DNA of 64,000 bases from Henckelia pumila (Eukaryota; Streptophyta; Magnoliopsida; Lamiales; Gesneriaceae), in contig NW_027331831.1 of assembly GCF_033568475.1 (NCBI RefSeq), positions 3,720,001-3,784,000 on the forward strand. The letters run 5' to 3'. Below the pieces are notes generated by a model. It searched no databases, had not been told where the DNA came from, and worked only from the letters and a program-made list of their open reading frames with translations. Numbering within the stretch: position 1 is the stretch's first letter; each line of letters opens with the position of its first letter. Of this stretch, positions 45,521 to 57,957 are shown piece after piece. The translations under genes were made by a program, and so were the position numbers.

Positions 45521-48169
45521 TGAAACGACCCTAACTCTATAATAAATAAATATGCGGAATTTTTTTTTTTTTTTTATACTTACTAAATAAAATATGTACA
45601 TATATGCCCATACATATATGCACAGAATAAAAATATTTAAAATGAATAAACAATTAAATACTTAAATAAAAATGCATTCTTAAAAATATAATAAATATCT
45701 GAGTCAAACATTAATTAAAAATATACTGCAAAGTAAATAAAAGTTTGCATGCACTGAAAATATTAAATAAATATTCTAGACCCTCAATCACTGAAAACAA
45801 TAAAAATGTATCATGCTGACAAAAACAATAACATGCATAGCGACTCAGAATATTTCACGGTCACGGGGCCACTGCACGCATGCTCATACGTCCTCGCCTC
45901 CGGTGGGTACAATATCATCCTCAACGTACTCACCTGCACCATACCAGTGTAGTGAGCCTAGAGGCCCAACATGCTAACATAACAAGGGTTTAAAATAATT
46001 TAAACCAATTTGATACTAATACATACATATACATGAATGAGCATGCTTAAAAATTACATAACATAACTTACTTAAATAAACATAATACATAACATAATAC
46101 ATAACATTATTGAGCAATTTATTTTCTAACATAGCATGGTTGTATCCGTAGTGTAACCTTAAATCATACATTAAATACTGATCAGCGTGGAAACCTACGT
46201 ACGTGGCCGGTGACGAATCACCTCTTAAATTGGCAGTAAACTGCCCTTCAATCATATGGGGACGAATCCCCCTTAAATTGTCACACTACTTCAACTTCCA
46301 ACATAAAATATTTTTATTGCTCAACTTAAACATTAAATCATGCATAAAATATTATTTCATGAATGCATGTACTTGAATAAAATGTGTGTCCATCATATAT
46401 ATTTAATTTAATTTCTTACTAACATATAAATATTAAAATAACTTAAATGCATAAAAATAATTAAATATATATTCAGGACACATGCAAATTTTTCTCATGG
46501 ATGGTCCTGGACTGCCGGCCCTACACTCAAGCCCATTAACTTAAAAACTTGGCCCATTAACATATCAAAGCCCATTAAAATTAGCTTAGGCCCAATAACA
46601 CTGTCCCTGGCCCAATGGGCCCAAAAGTCCATTAACAGGCCCAATAACTTTCATGGGCTCCCAAGCCCATAAAAATTTCTAGCCAACTTAAAAATTTAAT
46701 TAAAAATTCTAAAAAGCCCTAAAATAATTTAATTAACCCAAAATAATTTAATGGAGCCCAAGTAAATTTAAATGGTACTAATTAAATTTTAGGGAATTTA
46801 ATTAGTCCATTTAATTCCTAATTAACTTAAAGACTTAAAAATAAAAATACCCGAACCCAAATAAAAATAACCCGAACCCGGACCCACTTAACTTAACCCA
46901 TATTATTTTAGACCCGACCCGGACCCAAGACCCGACCCGGACCCATCAGAAACCCTAGGACCCGATCGTTTCCTTACCTCTCCTTCTCGGCCGCCCGGCT
47001 GCGTGAGCAGCAGGCCTTCCCGGCCTGCTGCAGCCCAGCTCCGGCCACCGTGGCCGGAGCCCCGCCGGCAGGACCTCCCCAGGGTCCTGCCGGTTCGAAC
47101 CACCCCCTGGTTCGAACCCCATGCGGCCTAGACTAGGAGCCCGAAGGCCCTTCCCGTCAAGCCCTAGCCTGCGCAACTCCTGCACCCTTCTCGGAAAAAC
47201 CTTTCGGCCTTGGTTTCTAGCCCTCAACCCAACCATGGCCGACTCACCTAGACCTCCTAGGGACCCCGTAGGACCTAGCCAACAGCCCCTTTCATGCCAT
47301 GGAGGAAAGAAACGTGAGCATGAACTATACTTGTCCAAAAACGAAAGCATGAGAGGAAGAAATCGAAAACTTGCTGTCAAAAAGTTTATATTCTGATGTT
47401 ACCCACTCACACTCATACATGCACTGATATAGATTTGAAAAGTAGAAAGAAACATGCCTTTCACCGATTTATGGAGTTTAGAAGCGTGTACGACGGACTT
47501 CGGGACGACGGGACGACGACGGGGTGTCGTGGCTGCTTGGAACCTTCGAAATAAATGGCTATGGAGTCTTGAAGGATGCTAGGTCGAAGATGATGATGCC
47601 TTTCAGTGGGGGTGGCGGCTGATGTGTGAGGAGGAAGAAGGGATCGGCTAGTATAGGGTTTGAGGATTATTTTAGGTAGATAATGGTTTAATAATTAAAA
47701 TAGGAAGATAATAACATAATTAAAATAATCCCAACTTTAAAAATAATAATACTAACATAAATATTATAAAATCTCGAAATAATAATTTTAGGGAATTTTA
47801 AAGATAATAAAAAGTCAATATTTTGGCTTAATTTGAATAAAAATGGACTCCTAAAATTAAATAAAATTAAATACTTAAAATTTTGAGATAATAAAACTCA
47901 AAATAATAATTTAAGGCTCCAAAAAGGCTCATAAAATAATTTGGGTGGAAAGTTGTCATCTCGTCCGTCCACGGTCCCGTCTACGCGATTAAATAATAAA
48001 AATACTAAAAATCATAAAAATCACTAATTATGGGTTAAATGCTTAAAAATAACTTAAATCATGCATAAATAATTCACATAATTATTTAACCCATAAATCA
48101 TAAATTTAAATAATTAAATATCCTAATTATGCAGGCAGATTTATGTAATTAAAAATACCGGGTGTTACA
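45521..48169 (-). repeat. 3' LTR of the young chromovirus
   Basis: 2649 bp, plus strand TGAAACGACCC to GGGTGTTACA. ORFs of 66-141 residues inside it recur identically in the other LTR and have no protein character. Conserved blocks lie at 45952-45965 and 47962-47990. Confidence 0.93.
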
Positions 48170-48183
48170 ATTCTCCCCCCCTT
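48170..48183 (-). other. Polypurine tract
   Basis: Minus strand AAGGGGGGGAGAAT, directly next to the 3' LTR; primes second-strand DNA synthesis. Confidence 0.85.
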
Positions 48184-48214
48184 AAATTGAATTTCGTCCT
48201 CGAAATTAAAGTAC

Positions 48215-51200
48215 TTACCCGAACATCTCCGGGTAGCGAGTCCTCATATCCTCCTCGGTCTCCCAAGTAGCTTCCTCCTCCGAGTGATTCAGCCACTGGA
48301 CTCTGACCATCGGTATGACCCGCGTCCTAAGTCTCCGCTCCTCTCTAGCCAAGATCCGCACTGGTCTCTCCTCATACACTAGATCTGGTGGCAACTGTAA
48401 GGGCTCGAAATCCAACACATGCGACGGATTGGAGACATATCTCCGAAGCATGGATACATGGAAAACGTTGTGCACTGCCGCTAGCCCTGGAGGTAGAGCT
48501 AAACGATAGGCCAACGTGCCAACTCGCTCCAAGATCTCGAATGGCCCTATGTATCTCGGATTAAGCTTGCCTCTCCGCCCAAAACGCGCTACTCCCTTCA
48601 TAGGTGACACCTTCAAGAATACGTGATCACCTACCGCGAACTCCAAATCGCGTCGTCTGGCATCTGCATAACTCTTCTGCCGACTCTGCGCAGTCCTTAT
48701 CCTATCTCGAATCTGCGTCACAATGTCAGCTGTCTGCTGCACAATCTCTGGACCCAACAAAATCCTCTCTCCAACCTCATCCCAATGCACCGGAGATCTG
48801 CATCTCCTCCCATAGAGCGCTGCATATGGAGCCATACCTATAGACGACTGAAAGCTGTTGTTATAGGTAAACTCCACTAATGGCAGTCTAGTCTCCCAAG
48901 ATCCTCGAAAATCGATAACACAAGCTCTCAGAAGATCCTCGAGAACCTGGATCACTCTCTCGGACTGACCATCTGTCTGGGGATGAAATGCTGTACTGAA
49001 CAAAAGCCTAGTCCCCAAAGCTGTGTGCAGACTCTTCCAAAATGCTGAGGTGAACCTCGGATCTCTGTCTGATACAATAGACACTGGTATGCCATGCAGT
49101 CTAACAATCTCTCTGATGTAAAGCTCTGCATACTGTGTCAAAGTGTATGTAATCCTTACCGGCAAGAAATGAGCTGACTTGGTGAGTCTATCCACAATCA
49201 CCCAAATCGCTGTACACCCTCTGGTACTCCTCGGTAAGCCAACTACAAAGTCCATCGTAATATTCTCCCACTTCCATTCCGGAATAGGGAGAGGTCTAAG
49301 AAGTCCTGCTGGACGCTGATGCTCTGCTTTGACTTGCTGACAAGTCAAGCACTCTGACACCACTCTCCCGATGTCACTCTTCATACCGGGCCACCAATAC
49401 AATAGCTGCAAGTCTTTGTACATCTTCGTACTTCCGGGGTGAATGGAGTACGGAGATGCGTGAGTCTCTGTCAAAATCTCAGCTCGCAACTGATCGACGT
49501 TCGGTACCCACATCCTACCACGGTACTGAACGATGCCATCCTCCACTGTATATAAGAGATTTCCTCTAGCCTCATCTCTCTGTCTCCATCGCTGTAACTC
49601 CTCATCAGTGGACTGTCCCTCTCTAATCCGATCTCTCAAAACTGGCTGCACCGTCAACACTGACAAGCTCGGTGCATGACCGCTCGGATAGCACTCCAAA
49701 CCAAATTTCTGAATCTCGGTCTGTAGTGGTAACTGCACAGTCAAACATGATACCACTGACGACTTCCGACTCAAAGCATCTGCCACTACATTAGCCTTAC
49801 CCGGATGGTAGCTAATGTCACAATCATAGTCCTTCACCAATTCCAACCATCTGCGCTGTCTCATGTTCAACACCTTCTGGGTGAAGAAGTACTTGAGGCT
49901 CTTGTGATCGGTGAAAATCTTGCACTTCTCGCCGTAAAGATAGTGCCTCCAGATTTTCAAAGCGAAGACCACTGCTGCCAACTCCAAGTCATGCGTCGGG
50001 TAGTTCTGCTCATGAATCTTCAACTGTCTCGACGCATACGCAATAACCTTACCACACTGCATAAGCACTGCGCCTAAACCAAGTTTAGACGCGTCGGTGT
50101 AAACCACTAACTCCTCATGTGGTACTGTCATCGCTAACACTGGTGCTGTAGTGAGTGCTTCCTTCAGCTGATCGAAGCTCCTCTGACAGTCTGAACTCCA
50201 GATAAACTTCGCATTCTTCTTGGTCAAGGAAGTCAAGGGTACTGCAATAGAGGAAAAACCCTTGATGAACTTCCTATAATACCCTGCCAAACCCAAGAAA
50301 CTGCGAATCTCTGAAGCATTCTTCGGAATACCCCAATTCTGCACTGCCTCCACCTTAGACTGATCGACTGCAACTCCATCTCTCGAAATAATGTGGCCAA
50401 GAAATGCCACCTGCTCAAGCCAAAACTCGCACTTGCTGAACTTGGCATACAACCGATGCTCCCTCAAAGTCTGCAATGCGGTCTGAAGGTGCTGTCTATG
50501 CTCCTCGATGCTCCTAGAATAGATCAAAATATCATCAATAAAGACTATGATGAACTGATCCAGATATGGCTGAAAGACTCGGTTCATGAGATCCATGAAA
50601 ACCGCTGGAGCATTGGTCAACCCAAATGGCATCACTAAGAACTCGTAATGCCCATATCGTGTCCGGAAAGCAGTCTTGGACACATCTGCATCCCTAACAC
50701 GCAACTGATGGTAACCAGATCGCAGATCGATCTTGGAGAACACTGAAGCTCCCTGCAACTGGTCAAACAAGTCCTCTATCCTCGGCAGTGGATACTTGTT
50801 CTTCACTGTGACTCTGTTAAGCTCTCGGTAATCGATGCACAGTCTCATACTGCCATCCTTCTTCTTCACAAACAACACCGGAGCTCCCCAAGGAGAAAAG
50901 CTAGGTCGAACAAAGCCTTTCTCTAACAACTCCTGAATCTGCTCCTTCAACTCTTTCATCTCGGTAGGAGCAAGCCTGTACGGTGCCTTAGAGATAGGCA
51001 CGGTGTCTGGCACTAAGTCAATACTGAACTCCACCTCTCTCACTGGTGGAATTCCTGCCACATCCTCCGGAAAGACATCCGGAAAGTCACGAACCACCTC
51101 TAACTCTGATAATGATCTGCTAGATGGCTCTGAAGTCGTGACAATACTCGCTAGAAACCCCTGGCAACCCCGTCTCAACAACTTCCTCGCCTGAATATAG

Positions 51201-52657
51201 GATATGACCTGAGGAATATCACTGCTCTGAGATGCATGAAAAGTGAACGGGTCGCCCCCTGTAGGTCTCACTGACACTGATCTCCGACGAAAATCAATCG
51301 AAGCTCCATTGACTGTCAACCAGTCCATACCCAAAATAAGATCAAAACCACTCAAAGGCAAGACTACTACATCTGCTCGAATGGAGTGTCCCTGCAGCTC
51401 TAACTCCAGTCCTCGAATAACCTTCGAGGTAGACATAATCTGCCCTGACGGCATAGTAACATCATACCCACTGTCACTACTCTCAGGTGTGATGCCTACC
51501 CGCCGGATAAATTCCAGGGAGATAAACGAATGCGTAGCTCCTGAATCTAGCAACGCAAACGTGGAGTTGCCTCCAACTAGAATTCTCCCGGTGATCAAGG
51601 AGGTGTCTGGATCGACCTCCTCAGCCTGCATCACGAACACCCTACCAGCGGTGTTCTTCTTCCTGGGGCAGTTAGCAATCTGATGCCCCGGCTCTCTGCA
51701 GTGGAAGCAAACTCCTGCTCCCAATAGGCAAGGTCCCGAATGCATCTTCTGGCACTTCGGGCAAGTGGGATGAGCTATGGCATTCGGGGCCCCGCCCCTC
51801 TGCTGCTGCTGCGGCCTCTGCTGCTGTGGCCTCTGCTGCTGATTCGGGCCCTTAGCCGGCCCTGTATACTGCTTCTTCGCAGGTGGCTGCGAAGATGGTC
51901 GCTGATATCCTGTCTGTACAAACTGCCTCTTGCCCTGCTGCTCTCTCTGGATCGCTCTCCGACCCTCCTCAGAACGCAAGGCCCTGCTGACTGCAGACTC
52001 ATATGTAAACACGTCTGCCATGCGCACGTCATGCCTGATCTCAGCCTTCAGGCCCTCAACAAACTGTCGCAGCTTCTCCTGCGGACTATCAGCAATCATG
52101 GGCACAAAACGACAGCCCCTCTCAAACTGGCTTATGTACTCCACCACAGATCTGTCCCCCTGACGGAGACTCATGAACTCTCGGATCATGCGACTGCGCA
52201 CATCCTCAGTGAAATATTTGGCGTAGAAGATACGCCTGAACTCAGCCCATGTCAGAGTAGGTAGATGGACTCCTCGTACTGCACCCTCCCACCATGAGGC
52301 TGCATCGCCTCGCATCATGTACGTAGCACAGCTCACCCTGTCGGCGTCTGTGATCCCCATATAGTCAAAGATGGACTCCAAAGATCGAATCCATCCCTCA
52401 GCCACCAACGGATCGGTGGTCCCCAGAAACTCCTTAGGCCCCTTCTTCTGGAACCTCTCGGCGACGTCCTCCTCGTGGGACAGTCTGGGACGGGCTGCCT
52501 GCTGCTCCAGCAAGGCAGTAATACCCGCCATCATCGTGGCACTGGCCTGCTCCAGTGCTGTCATGGGGTGCTGCTGAGGTGGCGGTGGAGGTGGAGGTGG
52601 ATGTGGAGGTCTCCCACGTCGATTCACCTGTCTGGGAGGCATTCTGCACCACCACAT
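48215..52657 (-). CDS. gag-pol: Chromovirus gag-pol polyprotein
   Basis: 1480-residue uninterrupted frame. Order: gag core (about 60-210), CCHC knuckle [14 protein letters not shown] (about 315-330), aspartic protease [12 protein letters not shown] (about 370), reverse transcriptase (about 560-740, with [11 protein letters not shown] near 700), RNase H (about 840-960, [13 protein letters not shown]), integrase zinc segment (about 1070-1110), integrase core (about 1140-1260, VSDRDPRF and [11 protein letters not shown]), then a C-terminal chromodomain-like module (about 1425-1475, [18 protein letters not shown]). The chromodomain marks chromoviruses, where it can guide integration to heterochromatin. 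Gag and pol share one frame, as usual in this lineage. The first four residues (MWWC) precede the family start [10 protein letters not shown], which may be the real start. Confidence 0.95.
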   Translation of the reverse strand: MWWCRMPPRQVNRRGRPPHPPPPPPPPQQHPMTALEQASATMMAGITALLEQQAARPRLSHEEDVAERFQKKGPKEFLGTTDPLVAEGWIRSLESIFDYMGITDADRVSCATYMMRGDAASWWEGAVRGVHLPTLTWAEFRRIFYAKYFTEDVRSRMIREFMSLRQGDRSVVEYISQFERGCRFVPMIADSPQEKLRQFVEGLKAEIRHDVRMADVFTYESAVSRALRSEEGRRAIQREQQGKRQFVQTGYQRPSSQPPAKKQYTGPAKGPNQQQRPQQQRPQQQQRGGAPNAIAHPTCPKCQKMHSGPCLLGAGVCFHCREPGHQIANCPRKKNTAGRVFVMQAEEVDPDTSLITGRILVGGNSTFALLDSGATHSFISLEFIRRVGITPESSDSGYDVTMPSGQIMSTSKVIRGLELELQGHSIRADVVVLPLSGFDLILGMDWLTVNGASIDFRRRSVSVRPTGGDPFTFHASQSSDIPQVISYIQARKLLRRGCQGFLASIVTTSEPSSRSLSELEVVRDFPDVFPEDVAGIPPVREVEFSIDLVPDTVPISKAPYRLAPTEMKELKEQIQELLEKGFVRPSFSPWGAPVLFVKKKDGSMRLCIDYRELNRVTVKNKYPLPRIEDLFDQLQGASVFSKIDLRSGYHQLRVRDADVSKTAFRTRYGHYEFLVMPFGLTNAPAVFMDLMNRVFQPYLDQFIIVFIDDILIYSRSIEEHRQHLQTALQTLREHRLYAKFSKCEFWLEQVAFLGHIISRDGVAVDQSKVEAVQNWGIPKNASEIRSFLGLAGYYRKFIKGFSSIAVPLTSLTKKNAKFIWSSDCQRSFDQLKEALTTAPVLAMTVPHEELVVYTDASKLGLGAVLMQCGKVIAYASRQLKIHEQNYPTHDLELAAVVFALKIWRHYLYGEKCKIFTDHKSLKYFFTQKVLNMRQRRWLELVKDYDCDISYHPGKANVVADALSRKSSVVSCLTVQLPLQTEIQKFGLECYPSGHAPSLSVLTVQPVLRDRIREGQSTDEELQRWRQRDEARGNLLYTVEDGIVQYRGRMWVPNVDQLRAEILTETHASPYSIHPGSTKMYKDLQLLYWWPGMKSDIGRVVSECLTCQQVKAEHQRPAGLLRPLPIPEWKWENITMDFVVGLPRSTRGCTAIWVIVDRLTKSAHFLPVRITYTLTQYAELYIREIVRLHGIPVSIVSDRDPRFTSAFWKSLHTALGTRLLFSTAFHPQTDGQSERVIQVLEDLLRACVIDFRGSWETRLPLVEFTYNNSFQSSIGMAPYAALYGRRCRSPVHWDEVGERILLGPEIVQQTADIVTQIRDRIRTAQSRQKSYADARRRDLEFAVGDHVFLKVSPMKGVARFGRRGKLNPRYIGPFEILERVGTLAYRLALPPGLAAVHNVFHVSMLRRYVSNPSHVLDFEPLQLPPDLVYEERPVRILAREERRLRTRVIPMVRVQWLNHSEEEATWETEEDMRTRYPEMFG

Positions 52658-52814
52658 ATTTATTTACGTAAATCGCCATGCATAACTAAGTGTTTTGAAA
52701 TTAATACTAACTTAAATTCTAGAAATTAAATCATGCTACAAACATTTAAAACTTACAGACCGGTAGCGTGGATTTCTGAGCTCGCATAGCAGTGAGGACC
52801 CCTCCGAGGACCGT

Positions 52815-52826
52815 GCTCTGATACCA
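52815..52826 (-). other. Primer binding site, tRNA-iMet
   Basis: Minus strand TGGTATCAGAGC, two bases from the 5' LTR edge. Confidence 0.92.
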
Positions 52827-52828
52827 AC

Positions 52829-55478
52829 TGAAACGACCCTAACTCTATAATAAATAAATATGCGGAATTTTTTTTTTTTTTTTTATACTTACTAAATAAA
52901 ATATGTACATATATGCCCATACATATATGCACAGAATAAAAATATTTAAAATGAATAAACAATTAAATACTTAAATAAAAATGCATTCTTAAAAATATAA
53001 TAAATATCCGAGTCAAACATTAATTAAAAATATACTGCAAAGTAAATAAAAGTTTGCATGCACTGAAAATATTAAATAAATATTCTAGACCCTCAATCAC
53101 TGAAAACAATAAAAATGTATCATGCTGACAAAAACAATAACATGCATAGCGACTCAGAATATTTCACGGTCACGGGGCCACTGCACGCATGCTCATACGT
53201 CCTCGCCTCCGGTGGGTACAATGTCATCCTCAACGTACTCACCTGCACCATACCAGTGTAGTGAGCCTAGAGGCCCAACATGCTAACATAACAAGGGTTT
53301 AAAATAATTTAAACCAATTTGATACTAATACATACATATACATGAATGAGCATGCTTAAAAATTACATAACATAACTTACTTAAATAAACATAATACATA
53401 ACATAATACATAACATTATTGAGCAATTTATTTTCTAACATAGCATGGTTGTATCCGTAGTGTAACCTTAAATCATACATTAAATACTGATCAACGTGGA
53501 AACCTACGTACGTGGCCGGTGACGAATCACCTCTTAAATTGGCAGTAAACTGCCCTTCAATCATATGGGGACGAATCCCCCTTAAATTGTCACACTACTT
53601 CAACTTCCAACATAAAATATTTTTATTGCTCAACTTAAACATTAAATCATGCATAAAATATTATTTCATGAATGCATGTACTTGAATAAAATGTGTGTCC
53701 ATCATATATATTTAATTTAATTTCTTACTAACATATAAATATTAAAATAACTTAAATGCATAAAAATAATTAAATATATATTCAGGACACATGCAAATTT
53801 TTCTCATGGATGGTCCTGGACTGCCGGCCCTACACTCAAGCCCATTAACTTAAAAACTTGGCCCATTAACATATCAAAGCCCATTAAAATTAGCTTAGGC
53901 CCAATAACACTGTCCCTGGCCCAATGGGCCCAAAAGTCCATTAACAGGCCCAATAACTTTCATGGGCTCCCAAGCCCATAAAAATTTCTAGCCAACTTAA
54001 AAATTTAATTAAAAATTCTAAAAAGCCCTAAAATAATTTAATTAACCCAAAATAATTTAATGGAGCCCAAGTAAATTTAAATGGTACTAATTAAATTTTA
54101 GGGAATTTAATTAGTCCATTTAATTCCTAATTAACTTAAAGACTTAAAAATAAAAATACCCGAACCCAAATAAAAATAACCCGAACCCGGACCCACTTAA
54201 CTTAACCCATATTATTTTAGACCCGACCCGGACCCAAGACCCGACCCGGACCCATCAGAAACCCTAGGACCCGATCGTTTCCTTACCTCTCCTTCTCGGC
54301 CGCCCGGCTGCGTGAGCAGCAGGCCTTCCCGGCCTGCTGCAGCCCAGCTCCGGCCACCGTGGCCGGAGCCCCGCCGGCAGGACCTCCCCAGGGTCCTGCC
54401 GGTTCGAACCACCCCCTGGTTCGAACCCCATGCGGCCTAGACTAGGAGCCCGAAGGCCCTTCCCGTCAAGCCCTAGCCTGCGCAACTCCTGCACCCTTCT
54501 CGGAAAAACCTTTCGGCCTTGGTTTCTAGCCCTCAACCCAACCATGGCCGACTCACCTAGACCTCCTAGGGACCCCGTAGGACCTAGCCAACAGCCCCTT
54601 TCATGCCATGGAGGAAAGAAACGTGAGCATGAACTATACTTGTCCAAAAACGAAAGCATGAGAGGAAGAAATCGAAAACTTGCTGTCAAAAAGTTTATAT
54701 TCTGATGTTACCCACTCACACTCATACATGCACTGATATAGATTTGAAAAGTAGAAAGAAACATGCCTTTCACCGATTTATGGAGTTTAGAAGCGTGTAC
54801 GACGGACTTCGGGACGACGGGACGACGACGGGGTGTCGTGGCTGCTTGGAACCTTCGAAATAAATGGCTATGGAGTCTTGAAGGATGCTAGGTCGAAGAT
54901 GATGATGCCTTTCAGTGGGGGTGGCGGCTGATGTGTGAGGAGGAAGAAGGGATCGGCTAGTATAGGGTTTGAGGATTATTTTAGGTAGATAATGGTTTAA
55001 TAATTAAAATAGGAAGATAATAACATAATTAAAATAATCCCAACTTTAAAAATAATAATACTAACATAAATATTATAAAATCTCGAAATAATAATTTTAG
55101 GGAATTTTAAAGATAATAAAAAGTCAATATTTTGGCTTAATTTGAATAAAAATGGACTCCTAAAATTAAATAAAATTAAATACTTAAAATTTTGAGATAA
55201 TAAAACTCAAAATAATAATTTAAGGCTCCAAAAAGGCTCATAAAATAATTTGGGTGGAAAGTTGTCATCTCGTCCGTCCACGGTCCCGTCTACGCGATTA
55301 AATAATAAAAATACTAAAAATCATAAAAATCACTAATTATGGGTTAAATGCTTAAAAATAACTTAAATCATGCATAAATAATTCACATAATTATTTAACC
55401 CATAAATCATAAATTTAAATAATTAAATATCCTAATTATGCAGGCAGATTTATGTAATTAAAAATACCGGGTGTTACA
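52829..55478 (-). repeat. 5' LTR of the young chromovirus
   Basis: 2650 bp, near-identical to 45521-48169. In element orientation it precedes the primer site. Conserved blocks lie at 53261-53274 and 55271-55299. Confidence 0.93.
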
Positions 55479-55487
55479 GGTGCCCTT

Positions 55488-56157
55488 ATGTATCTTGCAA
55501 ATTGCACTAGACCTGATATATCTTTTGCTGTAAATTTATTGGCAAGATTCAGTTCATATCCAACAAAGAGGCACTGGAACGGAATTAAACATATATTTCG
55601 TTATCTACGAGGAACAATAGATTCGAGACTTTTGTACTCAAAAGACACCAATCAAAGTATCATTAGTTATGCTGATGCTGGATATTTATCTGATCCACAT
55701 AAGGCACGTTCTCAAAACAGGATATGTATTTACTCGTAGAGGCACCGCAATTTCTTGGCGTTCACAGAAACAAACACTCGTAAAAACTTCATCAAATCAC
55801 GCTGAGATTATTGCGCTACATGAAGCAAGTCGTGAATGTGTTTGGCTAAAATCAATGACACAACATATCCAAACTTCTTGTGGATTATCAGTAGACAAGA
55901 AGCATGTGACGTTGTATGAAGACAATGCTGCATGTATTGCTCAAATGAAAGAAGGATACATCAAAAGTGACAGAACAAAACATATACCCCCAAAGTTCTT
56001 TGTCTACACTCAAGAGCTTGAGAAGAATAAAGATATTGATATCTGTTATATTCAATCAAGTGAGAACTCATCAGATCTCTTCACAAAGGCACTTCCCACG
56101 ACGATATTCAGAAAGCATATATACAACATTGGGATGCGCAATCTGCGGAATATGTGA
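55488..56157 (+). pseudogene. pol: copia RT tail and RNase H (fossil), element B
   Basis: Begins MYLANCTRPDISFAVNLLAR (the end of the RT domain) and continues through RNase H (ISWRSQKQTLVKTSSNHAEI, LYEDNAACIAQMKEGYI, TKHIPPKFF, SSDLFTKALP). It belongs to the same pol as 44853-45515, separated from it by the nested element, and is not one open frame. Confidence 0.85.
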
Positions 56158-56322
56158 AGAATCACTCATGTTAACATGAGTGGGAGTTTACGTGGCTGCA
56201 CTCTTTTTCCCTTACTATGGTTTTTATCCCACTGGGTTTTTCCTAGTAAGGTTTTTAACGAGGCAGTATAAAACACGTAATGAAGACAATCATCATATCA
56301 CGATCATCATCACAAGGGGGAG

Positions 56323-56597
56323 TGTTGAAAAATATTATTATTATTAATATTATGTTGAATATTGAATGTTGAATGTTGAATATTGAGTTGTAAAATGTGG
56401 AAAATTAGTGTGTGATGATGTAGATTATGATGTATTTATTTTTGGACTAATCTCAAATGTGGATCTATAAATAGGTCTTCATTTGTGATGAAAAATACAA
56501 TTGAGTTGAGAGAAAAATATTATAAAGTGTAGAGTTTGATAAATTTTGAGTTTTGGAGTATTTATTTTTTACCGTAAATTTTTACTTTTTCACAACA
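56323..56597 (+). repeat. 3' LTR of copia B
   Basis: 275 bp, identical by eye to the 5' LTR apart from one fewer AATGTTG unit. It is preceded by the purine tract CACAAGGGGGAG (56311-56322). Confidence 0.92.
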
Positions 56598-56602
56598 TTA
56601 TC

Positions 56603-57840
56603 CAAGTTGACACGTATTTTAATTTTGTAACTTGTTTATGTTTAAATTATCATCTAAGGAAAAAAAAAATTGTTTGAGTAAATGTCTTGTACGATGGATA
56701 TGAAAATTGGTATAACAAAAAATAAATATTAAAAATAAAAATATATATGATTAATAGATAGTTTATTTAAAAATTGAAATAAGCATGAGATCGAATCATC
56801 AATCAATAAGTTTAAAATTATTTTAATTTAGGTATTATAATTTGACGTTTTGTTTATAATAAAAAATAATTTAGTCCATGTTCAAAAAAATCAATTGGTG
56901 TATATAAAATATTTTTTTTCTTAAATTTAACCAAGTATTAAGTAGATTGAGTAGTGTTCTTCCAATACATTAAGTTTGATTTAGCATTTTATCACCTATT
57001 TACAAATTTATGAAGTAATTAAATTATAATAAATAAGTTTTTTTAAAAATAGAATAAGGAAAAAAAAAAGGGAAAAAGGCTGTACATGTACCAAGCTCAG
57101 CGTCCGCTGTCATAAAAACTGCAGCGTCCGCTGTCATGGACAACATTTTGAATTATTTTTGTAATTTTCTATAATTCAAATTAATTTTGATTTTTTTTAA
57201 AATAACTTAATTAAAAAAAAACTTTTATTCTCGCCATGGACAACATCAAATCTAAATAATCAACATTCAATGGTTTATTCGCTTTGGAGAATAAGGATTA
57301 AAAAAATTTTATTACTGGATGAAACTAAATGTTGACAAGTTACAAATCTAAAACTTAAAATATGTCGATTTACAGGACTAACATTGTAATTTTATTAAGT
57401 TAACCCATGGAAAATTGAGTTTAATATTAATAAACTTGTGATTTATATTTATTAGTATAGGCATGCGTAATTTTTTTTTATTTTTTGGAAAACAATTCAT
57501 GAAACATATACGCCTATATGGTTATTTTCAAACTAGAATCTGGCAGAAGAAGTGTTTTTGCTCTGATATATGTACACTTGTTAGTTTCTTCATATTTTTT
57601 GTTAACATTTACATTTACATTAGTTTAGTTGTAACTTGTAAGTATGACGACTATAATCCATTTGGTAGGCTTGATAATTCCATGATTGTTTTGTAAGTCT
57701 ACATTTGTTTCAATTTTCGAGCTTAGATAAACATACGAATTGATAGAAATTCGTTGTAGGACTTTGACAACCAATGTACCTCTTCTGTCATGGATTAATT
57801 TTGTCCGCATGGATTACACAACATCATTTACCAAACTAAC
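56603..57840. other. AT-rich spacer, no gene
   Basis: No coding signal. GCGTCCGCTGTCAT is repeated directly at about 57101 and 57123. The frame at 57463-57696 is a low-complexity translation. Confidence 0.55.
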
Positions 57841-57887
57841 CCTTCAATATAAATAATAAAAAACAAAACTCATTTCAGTGCGCAGTG

Positions 57888-57957
57888 TAAACCTAAGTCT
57901 CCCGTCGTTCTTCTTGTGTATAGCGGCGCCGAGGAAATGGTAAGCTTTTAAGCCTCT
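57888..57957 (+). other. Orphan first-exon-like segment (ATG followed by GTAAGC)
   Basis: A pyrimidine-rich, comparatively GC-rich leader (CTAAGTCTCCCGTCGTTCTT, then GCGGCGCCGAGGAA) ends in ATG directly followed by the donor GTAAGC. Many plant ribosomal-protein genes have a first exon ending at or next to the ATG. No second exon follows before the transposon relics and the ammonium transporter fragment, so this is either a truncated gene head or chance. The upstream TATA-like text belongs to a dispersed repeat (also near 33310). Confidence 0.25.

Larger units (their letters stand above)
45521..55478 (-). mobile_element. Young, apparently whole chromovirus (Ty3, Tekay/Del-like)
   Basis: 9958-bp minus-strand element inside copia B, flanked by the 5-base duplication GGTGC (45516-45520, 55479-55483). 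LTRs are 45521-48169 and 52829-55478, the primer site is 52815-52826, the purine tract 48170-48183, and one uninterrupted gag-pol frame fills 48215-52657. By eye the LTRs differ at three bases plus one length change in a T run over about 2650 bp, roughly 0.1%. With usual plant LTR rates this means an insertion within about the last hundred thousand years (inference). It looks whole; no break seen. Same family as 1-4034. Confidence 0.95.
40780..56597 (+). mobile_element. Ty1/copia element B (Ale/Retrofit-like) with nested insertion
   Basis: Plus-strand copia element flanked by a 5-base target duplication TTATC (40775-40779 and 56598-56602). Parts in order: 5' LTR 40780-41061, primer-site region after 41061, small hydrophobic ORF 41842-42015, gag region about 42050-42571, protease-integrase from 42724, RT 44853 onward, RNase H 55488-56157, purine tract 56311-56322, 3' LTR 56323-56597. 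A chromovirus of 9958 bp sits between RT and RNase H; without it the element is about 5.85 kb. The two LTRs differ only by one 7-base unit of an AATGTTG array, so the insertion is young. Coding is broken in several places. Confidence 0.95.

Noticed and set aside
47090-47125. GGTTCGAACC text resembling a tRNA T-arm/B box (also near 54399-54434)
   Set aside because: It lies within chromovirus LTRs, has no A box or cloverleaf around it, and is an inverted pair of GGTTCGAACC; not a tRNA gene.
46903-47396. ORFs of 66, 141 and 91 residues on both strands (and their copies at 54212-54705)
   Set aside because: They fall inside the two LTRs, overlap each other on both strands and are rich in Arg/Gly/Pro from GC-rich DNA; repeat translation, not genes.
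57840-57862. TATA-like AATATAAATAA upstream of the orphan exon
   Set aside because: The same text occurs near 33310 in a dispersed repeat, so it is weak evidence for a promoter here.
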